A stretch of 39,029 bases of DNA from assembly GCA_017415995.1 (NCBI GenBank), contig JAFQDN010000042.1, positions 1 to 39,029 of the forward strand, read 5' to 3'. This document shows, piece after piece, positions 33,111 to 39,029 of the stretch. The number at the start of each line of letters is the position of its first letter. Position 1 is the stretch's first letter. The position numbers were made by a program, and so were the translations under genes. A model generated the notes under the pieces. It did not search any database. It saw only the letters and a list, made by a program, of their open reading frames with translations, and was not told the origin of the DNA. Source of the stretch: Akkermansia sp. Its GTDB lineage: Bacteria > Verrucomicrobiota > Verrucomicrobiia > Verrucomicrobiales > Akkermansiaceae.

Positions 33111-33407
33111 ATGAAGCACTTATTCACCCTGTTATTATCTCTCTTTACCCTCGCTTGGGCGGCGGATACGAGCTACACAGCCACTTGCTCCCGCGTGTAT
33201 GATGGCGACACGTTTGTTGCATCCAAGGATAATACGGCGGAAGAAATTAAAATACGCCTCTACGGTATAGATGCCCCGGAAAACGCACAGGATACAGCCC
33301 TGAAAGAGGCTGACAAAGCAGCTCGCAAAGCTAAGCGAGGCATTTGGGCTGCCTCGGCTCCCGTGCCGCCGTGGAAATGGCGAAAAGCAAATAAAATGAA
33401 CCATTAA
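33111..33407 (+). CDS. Internally deleted thermonuclease (SNase-like) protein, probably inactive
   Basis: 98 residues with a signal peptide (1-17). The first half matches the start of a staphylococcal-nuclease domain: CSRVYDGDTF and IRLYGIDAPEN, giving the Ca-binding Asp residues, the first catalytic Arg (R49) and Glu (E57). The text then jumps directly to the family's last helix, EADKAARKAKRGIW, and the common ending PPWKWRK. About 55-60 residues are missing in frame, including the YGR segment with the second catalytic Arg. The reading frame is intact, so it may still be translated, but it is unlikely to fold as a nuclease. DUF445 follows after 17 nt. Confidence 0.75.
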   Translation: MKHLFTLLLSLFTLAWAADTSYTATCSRVYDGDTFVASKDNTAEEIKIRLYGIDAPENAQDTALKEADKAARKAKRGIWAASAPVPPWKWRKANKMNH

Positions 33408-33424
33408 CTTTCAATAATGAGAAT

Positions 33425-34645
33425 ATGAAAAAAGCAGCAAATGTACGGCGTGTTGCCACCTACGCCCTGTTGGCGGTGGTATGTCTGTTTTTATTAAGTC
33501 TTTGCATGCAGCAACTGTACGGCGGATGGTGGTGGGAGGCTCTGCTGGCCTTCTCGGAGGCTGCCACGGTGGGCGCTTTGGCGGACTGGTTTGCCGTGGT
33601 TGCCCTGTTCCGGCATCCGCTGGGCATCCCCATCCCGCATACGGCGGTGCTGGTCAAAAAGCAGGATTCCATTGCCGCCTCCATAGCTGCGTTTTTCTGT
33701 GATAACTTCTGGGTACCGGAGCAAATTCGTACCCGTCTGCTGAGCATGAACCCCACTGCAGCCATCCTCAACATGTTACGCTCTGCTCCCGCCGCTGCTA
33801 CCGGCTTGCACGCAGGTATTGCAAAACATGTTAAGGACTTCCTGAGCGCACCGGAAAACCGCAACAACCTGACCTCTCTGCTGGCCTCCTCCCTGCCCTC
33901 TCTGCCTCTCAAAAAACTCCTGCTCGCTCTGATGCGCGGTCTCAGCAAATCCGAGCTGCCGAGCCGTGCTGCCGATTTGCTCATCGAGGAAGCTGCAAGC
34001 TACACCGCTTCCAATCGCGATGTCATAACCAGCGAGGTCGCAAAGTGCATAACCCCCAAAACTCCATTTATGGGAGATTTGATAAGTGATGGCGTTAAAC
34101 TGACAATTGCCCCCTTTGTGGCAGACCGCATTTGCAACTATGTGGCCGGCATTGCCGACACCCCGGATCACAACCTGCGCCGTGAACTGAAGGAGTCCAT
34201 CATACGCACCCTCAAATCCATTGCGGAAGAAGGCCGCTATGATGCTCAGATTACCCAAGCTCTCAACTCTCTGAGCAACCCGAACACCGTCTCGTCCCTG
34301 TTAGATGCCTTGCTGCCCGGGCAACAGGAACAACCGCCCACCGCTGATGCCTCCGGCTTTATCTCCGAACTCTGCGCCATCCCGGAACAAAAACCGGAAC
34401 TGACGGCTGCTCTCAATCAAGCCATTGCCGACATCGCTGCAGAACTTGTGGCCGGCACCTCCGAGCTCATTGCCCGCGAGCTGGAAAACACCATCCGCTC
34501 ATGGGACATGAACACCATGGTCTCGAAAATCGAGGAGCACGTCGGCAATGATCTTCAGTACATCCGCCTCAACGGTACCTTTGTCGGCGGCCTCATCGGC
34601 TTGTTCATTTACGCTGCCACCTGTGCCGTGCAGTGCATTCTCTGA
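33425..34645 (+). CDS. DUF445 (YjiN-like) membrane protein
   Basis: 406 residues. An N-terminal membrane helix (about 9-30) is followed by the DUF445 signature EAATVGALADWFAVVALFRH and PLGIPIPHTA. A long alpha-helical periplasmic or cytosolic body (about 75-375) follows, then LQYIRLNGTFVGGLIGLFIY with the second membrane helix at the C-terminus. The two-helix hairpin topology with a helical body is typical of the family. Function is unknown across bacteria. Probably co-transcribed with the nuclease remnant. It converges with the GT11-like gene across 16 nt. Confidence 0.9.
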   Translation: MKKAANVRRVATYALLAVVCLFLLSLCMQQLYGGWWWEALLAFSEAATVGALADWFAVVALFRHPLGIPIPHTAVLVKKQDSIAASIAAFFCDNFWVPEQIRTRLLSMNPTAAILNMLRSAPAAATGLHAGIAKHVKDFLSAPENRNNLTSLLASSLPSLPLKKLLLALMRGLSKSELPSRAADLLIEEAASYTASNRDVITSEVAKCITPKTPFMGDLISDGVKLTIAPFVADRICNYVAGIADTPDHNLRRELKESIIRTLKSIAEEGRYDAQITQALNSLSNPNTVSSLLDALLPGQQEQPPTADASGFISELCAIPEQKPELTAALNQAIADIAAELVAGTSELIARELENTIRSWDMNTMVSKIEEHVGNDLQYIRLNGTFVGGLIGLFIYAATCAVQCIL

Positions 34646-34661
34646 CCGCCGGAAAACCGCC

Positions 34662-35507
34662 TCAGACAAAATGCCAACGTGCCCGCACATTCTCGGGCAG
34701 CGCGGGAAAGGTATCATCCCGCCACGCAACGCTTGTTACCACACGGCACGGGTGGCTCAGCCAAGCTGCCCACCACGGCACCGCCGAAACATCAAAGACG
34801 AGCTCGCTCATGCTCGTCATGGCTCTCAAGGCCGTGCATCCTAAGCCGCTCTGCTCCACACGGTATGCTCGACTCTCCGGTATTTCTCTCAATATCCCGG
34901 CCAGATAGTCCTCATCATCACTGAACAATATCAACTGCCTTATATCTCCGGATAAGCTCTGTAGTGCTCGGCTGAGAAAACGCCGTGTACTCGCATGCAA
35001 AACATCATTATCCCTACAGCCACATTTCCCGAAACGGATGCACACCCCGGCTGCGCCTCGCAACTTACGCGGTGACACCAACGGCGCAAACAATCTCCGC
35101 ACCGCGGCCTGCGCATCCGCAAAATATGCCGCGGACTGGCTACGCACCAATAGCGCACCGCTCCGCACCTTCCCGGGTATGGGCTTGTACTCCATCATTC
35201 CGTGTCGGTAACTTATCGCCTCATTATCTCCACCGGGTGTGCTTTTGAGCACATCTTGCCCAATGAGCCGGCTCAACGTCCGTGTTTGCGGACTATACTG
35301 CCACGGCACACGGCATTCTACCCCATGGCGCAACGCATGAGCATACGCTGTTGCTATACCATGCAGAATTTCGCCTTGCTGCATGCCCTCCGTAAAACAG
35401 GGGGATATGTGCGGCATCACGATTGCGGTGCTCTCGTTTTCTCGCACGCGCCGACGTTGCCCCTGCGGCTGCGTTATCATGGCGGATGAGTTTATGTGTG
35501 CAGACAT
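34662..35507 (-). CDS. GT11-like protein, divergent alpha-1,2-fucosyltransferase candidate
   Basis: 281 residues from MSAHINSS. The opening GMQQGEILHGIATAYAHAL parallels the GLGNQ...YA.A.AL start of GT11. ILFSDDEDYLAGIL matches the SDD box, and ELVFDVSAVPWWAAWLSHP matches the FSWW.A.L box near the end. The HxRRGD GDP-fucose motif is degenerate (VCIRFGKCG), keeping only the Arg and Gly. It is either a diverged fucosyltransferase or an inactive relative. Alternative starts are 35480 and 35525; 35507 fits the promoter, whose -10 ends 13 nt before it. Together with the GT10 gene it hints at fucosylated surface glycans. Confidence 0.5.
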   Translation of the reverse strand: MSAHINSSAMITQPQGQRRRVRENESTAIVMPHISPCFTEGMQQGEILHGIATAYAHALRHGVECRVPWQYSPQTRTLSRLIGQDVLKSTPGGDNEAISYRHGMMEYKPIPGKVRSGALLVRSQSAAYFADAQAAVRRLFAPLVSPRKLRGAAGVCIRFGKCGCRDNDVLHASTRRFLSRALQSLSGDIRQLILFSDDEDYLAGILREIPESRAYRVEQSGLGCTALRAMTSMSELVFDVSAVPWWAAWLSHPCRVVTSVAWRDDTFPALPENVRARWHFV

Positions 35508-35520
35508 CACCCGCTGTGAT

Positions 35521-35550
35521 AACATAGCGGCTTATTTTTTGCACGTTCAA
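35521..35550 (-). promoter_or_regulatory. Promoter of the GT11-like gene
   Basis: The minus strand reads TTGAAC, an 18-nt spacer, then TATGTT, 13 nt before the ATG at 35507. Confidence 0.5.
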
Positions 35551-35867
35551 ATTACCGCGCACGCACTTTTCAGCATTCCTGAACAATCAAACAACGGCAA
35601 GCTGCTCACCTTTTATAAAAGAGCTAAACAGAACAATAAAACGGCGCAACTATATTTGAGTGTTAAAGTCTTACAAAAATGCACACCCATTATTACCACA
35701 CAACAAACACCCCCTTGCACATATTAAAAATAAACCCCTCATAACATTTACAGTCAACACATAAAAAGAACACACTTGCTTTATTCCCATTTTATATGTT
35801 TACACAGCTTGCATGCTCCCGGACGCATCGCTTCCGGAATCTCACTTTTACTCAATATATCGGAATT
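35551..35867. other. AT-rich intergenic gap before the Rhs locus
   Basis: Visibly more AT-rich than the rest of the window, especially 35585-35800, with A-runs and no coding-like frame. It holds a possible TATATC -10 at 35856-35861, 6 nt before the ATG at 35868, with only a weak TCCGGA -35. It could mark the edge of acquired DNA. Confidence 0.5.
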
Positions 35868-36425
35868 ATGGCTGTAAGAAGAAACAAAATTCCCCGCTTA
35901 TTGATTGGCGCCGGTGGTGTGCATTTGTACGATTTGCCGGGCGTTACTTACCCTCCCGAAATCCTGAAAAATACGGAAAAGCCTCCGGAGAAGAAGCCTC
36001 GGCTTGAGCCTTGTCTGTTCTTGTCGCATCCTCCCAGATGGGGCATGCCGACAGCTGAAGTCGCTCGGCAATTGGGTTGTTCGGAAGGAGCTGCCCGCAT
36101 GCGCTTGCGGCGTTTCAATGTTGAGCACTGTTATGTACGCAACAAAAGCGGTCGCATTTGTGCCTACTGGCGGCGTGAACAGGTAAAAAATTTACTCCAA
36201 TCCGTTAACAAGGTTGTGGAGTTTATGCCGAATTGTTATATCTCGGCCACGGCTGCCACTCATTTATTGCAAATATCTCGTTGCACGCTCACGCGGTATG
36301 AGTGCCGCTACAATCTTCACCCCATGCGTGTCCTGTTCCGTTCCGGCACGTACAAATGCATCAGAACTTTCTACTTGCGCTCGGAAATCATGCACCTGAT
36401 GCGTGTGTTGCATCACCTATCATGA
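35868..36425 (+). CDS. Protein with two helix-turn-helix segments, probable DNA-binding regulator
   Basis: 185 residues from MAVRRNKIPRLL. Two similar modules are visible. The first, at about 62-112, has TAEVARQLGCSEGAARMRLRR then a basic beta segment and YWRREQVKNLL. The second, at about 122-183, has SATAATHLLQISRCTLTRYE then a basic segment and FYLRSEIMHLM. Each resembles a helix-turn-helix of the MerR/excisionase style with its wing. The protein is basic throughout. It sits 229 nt before the Rhs gene in the same direction and may control it. The frame is open to 35796, but that part lies in the AT-rich gap. No known named family is recognised. Confidence 0.65.
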   Translation: MAVRRNKIPRLLIGAGGVHLYDLPGVTYPPEILKNTEKPPEKKPRLEPCLFLSHPPRWGMPTAEVARQLGCSEGAARMRLRRFNVEHCYVRNKSGRICAYWRREQVKNLLQSVNKVVEFMPNCYISATAATHLLQISRCTLTRYECRYNLHPMRVLFRSGTYKCIRTFYLRSEIMHLMRVLHHLS

Positions 36426-36529
36426 ACTCTTCCTTTACCTTGGGGGATTCTGTTATGTCGTCCGTGGACGGATGGACTTATCAGAAGTTCTCCCATGGTA
36501 TTGCAACGTGCTTTCCCCGTTTAGCCTGA
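36422..36529 (+). CDS. Possible 35-residue ORF coupled to the HTH gene
   Basis: ATG at 36422 overlaps the HTH stop in ATGA and reads 35 codons to TGA at 36527-36529: MNSSFTLGDSVMSSVDG at the start, CFPRLA at the end. The overlap is the kind used for translational coupling elsewhere in this window. The peptide has no recognisable motif, and its end lies in a short tandem repeat, so it may be chance. Confidence 0.25.
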   Translation: MNSSFTLGDSVMSSVDGWTYQKFSHGIATCFPRLA

Positions 36530-36541
36530 ATTTAGCCTGAA
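36520..36541 (+). repeat. Tandem 11-bp duplication
   Basis: TTTAGCCTGAA occurs twice back to back (36520-36530, 36531-36541), 113 bp before the Rhs start. The first copy supplies the stop of the small ORF. A GGAACA/TGTTCC hairpin lies about 70 bp further on. Confidence 0.7.
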
Positions 36542-36654
36542 AAGTGCGTGCGCGACTTTTATTCGGTGCTTTTTCGGAGTTTTCGTGGTATCTCTGTGAA
36601 TCGGCTCTCGGGAACAGCGCTTGTTCCTTCTGAGTTGCAACATTCAATCCTGTT

Positions 36655-39029
36655 ATGAATACCAACACAACAAATACCGCCGGTGCTCTCGCTTCCGAGG
36701 GCGTGTCTCCCGATTTCTCTTTCACCGCAAGCGTAAGCCCCATTGGGTTCTCTCGCACCTCTTTCACCGAACCGCAGAAGCCCGGTAGCGACTGGGATAC
36801 GGTGTACTCCGGTGTGTGCGTTGACCTGATGAATCAGGCGGCTGTCACCAATCAGCTTGTTCTCAAGGGCGATAAGCTTGTGCTCACCCGCCCCACGCAG
36901 CTTTCCGTCTGTATGACGGTGGATGACCACGGCGATTTGCTGATTTCCGATACGGAATTGGCAGACGATGCCATTCCGTCCGCCTTTGAGGCTGCCCCTG
37001 TGCTCAGTAACGATGAAGCCGACATTCTGAACTTCACAGGCTCCGTTTGCTTCCATATGGATTTGCAAGGTGCGGAGTGGCAGGATTTCGACAGTGGAGC
37101 CTCTGCTTGGAAACGCCCTGTCCGCACGCTTGTGCTGCCCGCAGGTGATTATTTCATCTATGGTCGCGTAACCAACGACCCGATGAACGGTGGCAATGCC
37201 AATAACCGTAAGCTCTTCCGCTACGCTATCCAAGCCAAACAGGCATGTGCCGAGGTAGAATACAAGGGCGGTATTCCGCAGGTTTGCAATACCTGCGTCT
37301 GCGGTAACACCACCGATGGTGATGCAGACCGCCATGCTGCCACGCAAGCCCCCGGTTGGGAGGGCGATGCTTGCCCGAGCTTCGTCACGCTCCATCCCCA
37401 GAACGGCAAGGCTCTGTACGATTCCCCTTGGCGCTGGACTGCTGCCATTGTAGGCTCTCAGGTAGTTATCACGCCGCCTGTGGGTGAGGCTCTGCTTTTT
37501 GAAATCCCCGCAGAGGATGCTTCCGATGCCGGTACAGCAGGTGCTTCCGGCATGGCTATCAACCGCATTCAGTATCAGGATGCAGCTTTCAATGCCACCA
37601 CTTCCCGCACCCCGGCTTACATCATGATGAAGGATGCCAACGGCCTTTGCATGACCTTTGACATGAGCAACGGCACCGTGTACAGCATCACCAGCCCCGA
37701 GGGGCGCAAAGTGACAGCAAGCGACCGAGCGCAGCATGTGCAGACGCAGTTTGACAATGAGGGCAACCTGCTTTCCTGTGCTTCTGCTGAGGCTAAACTC
37801 GTGTGCTCCACCGCCGATAATGGCGATTTGCAGCTCGATTGGTTCACGCCTGATGCTGCAGAGGGCGCTACACCGTTCAAGCAAGAGACGATTCAGCGCA
37901 GCGGTAACGACACCTCGCTCACCCGTCAGCAGACAGGACGCGACCCGCACAGCCTTGTACGTTCGGAATCCAACGGCGTTGTGACCATCACCAAGGGCGC
38001 AGGCGATGAAGCCATCGTGCAGCGCTACGAGACCACCTACCCCATGAATGGCCTCCTGGTGCGCACGGAGTCGGTTTACTATGCAGCAACTCCCGATAAT
38101 GTTGCATCTTGCACGCGTTCGGTGTATAACTACTCGGATGCCGGTTGGCAGCTGTATTCCGTGACGGAGGGCTTTGGCTCCGACCTTGCCCGCAGCACTA
38201 GCTACATCTACAACGGCAACCGTCTTACCAAAATACAACGCTTTGACGGCAGCTATACCGAATATGAGCATGACTCCCTCGGTCGTACCACCATGCAAAA
38301 ATCCCCTTGGGCAGCAAGCCTTACCAAGGTAACTCGCACCACTTATGCTACGGCACGATTCTTCGATATTCGCCCCGCTTCGGTGGCAGAGTATCATGTC
38401 AATGCTTCCGGCACGGAGGTGCTGTTCCGAAATACAGCCTACAGCTACGAGGAATCCGCTGAGCTGGAGCGTGTCACCACCACGGTAACGGCAGGTGGCA
38501 GTTCGCAGCAGCAGGTGAGCATTGAGGAGACCTACGGCGCAGAGCCTGCCTATGCCTACGCAGCAGGCAAGCCGAAGTTCTCGCAAGGTATTGACGGTGT
38601 GCAGACTGTCCACGAGTACGAGGCTACTACCGAGCACGGTGCTATCCACAAGCATACCTCCATCACCAAAGCCAACGGTGAGTTGGTAGCAGCTCAGAGC
38701 CGTAAGAGCGAGAGCTTCATCGCCACCGATAACACTACCACCTTTGAGCAGGAAAGCATTTGGGACGGCACGCAATGGCTGATCTTGGACACCACGGCTT
38801 ACGAGTACGATGAGCAGCAACGTGTGGTCAAGACGACGTGCGGCAACGGACGTTTCAGCACCACTGAATGGATGTGCTGCGGACGCCTGAGTGAAACGGA
38901 CGAGGACGGCATCACCACCACCTACGCCTATGATTCCGCGCGCCAGCTCACGGAAATTTCTCGTGAGGAGGTGTACGACGGTGAGACCTGCATCACCCCC
39001 GAGACCATCACGGAATACACTCGCGATGC
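36655..39029 (+). CDS. Rhs/YD-repeat protein, partial (C-terminus beyond right edge)
   Basis: 791 codons open to the window edge with no stop. No signal peptide is seen; the start is Asn/Thr-rich (MNTNTTNTAG). Residues about 1-230 form an unrecognised N-terminal region ending in a cysteine cluster (CNTCVCG). From about 330 onward the chain has the Rhs/YD rhythm: VYNYSDAGW, YIYNGNRLTKIQRFDG, YEHDSLGRTT, YEYDEQQRVVK and TYAYDSARQLTEI. Such shells enclose C-terminal toxins in polymorphic toxin and wrapping systems; the C-terminus that would show this is outside the window. Nearly the whole opposite strand is also open (36559-38820), a by-product of the codon pattern. Codon choice differs visibly from neighbours, suggesting transfer. 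Confidence 0.85.
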   Translation, partial: MNTNTTNTAGALASEGVSPDFSFTASVSPIGFSRTSFTEPQKPGSDWDTVYSGVCVDLMNQAAVTNQLVLKGDKLVLTRPTQLSVCMTVDDHGDLLISDTELADDAIPSAFEAAPVLSNDEADILNFTGSVCFHMDLQGAEWQDFDSGASAWKRPVRTLVLPAGDYFIYGRVTNDPMNGGNANNRKLFRYAIQAKQACAEVEYKGGIPQVCNTCVCGNTTDGDADRHAATQAPGWEGDACPSFVTLHPQNGKALYDSPWRWTAAIVGSQVVITPPVGEALLFEIPAEDASDAGTAGASGMAINRIQYQDAAFNATTSRTPAYIMMKDANGLCMTFDMSNGTVYSITSPEGRKVTASDRAQHVQTQFDNEGNLLSCASAEAKLVCSTADNGDLQLDWFTPDAAEGATPFKQETIQRSGNDTSLTRQQTGRDPHSLVRSESNGVVTITKGAGDEAIVQRYETTYPMNGLLVRTESVYYAATPDNVASCTRSVYNYSDAGWQLYSVTEGFGSDLARSTSYIYNGNRLTKIQRFDGSYTEYEHDSLGRTTMQKSPWAASLTKVTRTTYATARFFDIRPASVAEYHVNASGTEVLFRNTAYSYEESAELERVTTTVTAGGSSQQQVSIEETYGAEPAYAYAAGKPKFSQGIDGVQTVHEYEATTEHGAIHKHTSITKANGELVAAQSRKSESFIATDNTTTFEQESIWDGTQWLILDTTAYEYDEQQRVVKTTCGNGRFSTTEWMCCGRLSETDEDGITTTYAYDSARQLTEISREEVYDGETCITPETITEYTRD

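Noticed and set aside
36559..38820. 753-codon open frame on the minus strand opposite the Rhs gene
   Set aside because: The plus frame has clear YD repeats. The minus translation has no domain logic, and the opening is explained by the plus-strand codon pattern.

Overview
The window looks like chromosomal DNA of a Verrucomicrobiota bacterium close to Akkermansia. The pointers are two secreted proteins with an Akkermansia-style PEP-CTERM tail (VPEPATATLSLL then RRRRK), many small lipoproteins and cell-wall enzymes, fucosyltransferase-type genes, a long three-domain IspG, and mostly weak Shine-Dalgarno sites. This placement is inferred from protein style; no rRNA is present. No CRISPR array, insertion sequence or prophage is visible.

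Layout. 1-5.4 kb: a cut-off membrane protein, methionine aminopeptidase (map), an L,D-transpeptidase lipoprotein, a CslA-like GT2 glycosyltransferase, then a divergent pair (secreted unknown plus ApaG). 5.4-13.7 kb, all minus strand: two tandem paralogous L,D-transpeptidases, a TraB/GumN-like protein, a cytosolic GH13 glycosidase, an amidase_3 lipoprotein, and an operon of a secreted protein, rnhB and yraN. 13.7-16.8 kb: tRNA-Glu(CUC), a GT10 fucosyltransferase and ispG. 16.9-18.8 kb: two divergent PEP-CTERM proteins that share promoter, signal-peptide start and C-terminal tail. 18.9-21.3 kb: fba, tRNA-Thr(UGU) and an outer-membrane beta-barrel. 21.4-24.5 kb: a two-lobed retropepsin-like protein with a DMT_6 membrane protein, then an SH3-like lipoprotein with a XerD-type recombinase. 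24.5-29.0 kb: a secreted unknown and a translationally coupled pair of secreted proteins built from a shared A/B repeat. 29.0-34.6 kb: Thi4 with histidine at the sulfur-donor site, an ankyrin lipoprotein, mnmG, an internally deleted thermonuclease and a DUF445 protein. 34.6-39.0 kb: a GT11-like protein, an AT-rich gap, a double helix-turn-helix protein and the first 791 codons of an Rhs/YD-repeat protein that runs off the right edge.

Common themes. Several products act on the cell envelope: three L,D-transpeptidases, one amidase, a GT2, two fucosyltransferase-like enzymes, a beta-barrel and PEP-CTERM proteins. The rest is housekeeping: map, rnhB, ispG, fba, mnmG, two tRNAs and thiazole synthesis.

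The strongest unexplained signal is promoter architecture. At about a dozen first-of-operon genes a sigma-70-like -35/-10 pair ends only 6 to 11 nt before the ATG, so the mRNAs should be leaderless or nearly so. Genes inside operons instead use a Shine-Dalgarno site or a stop/start overlap. The other candidates for something undescribed are the A/B-module protein pair and the Rhs locus with its two-HTH neighbour.
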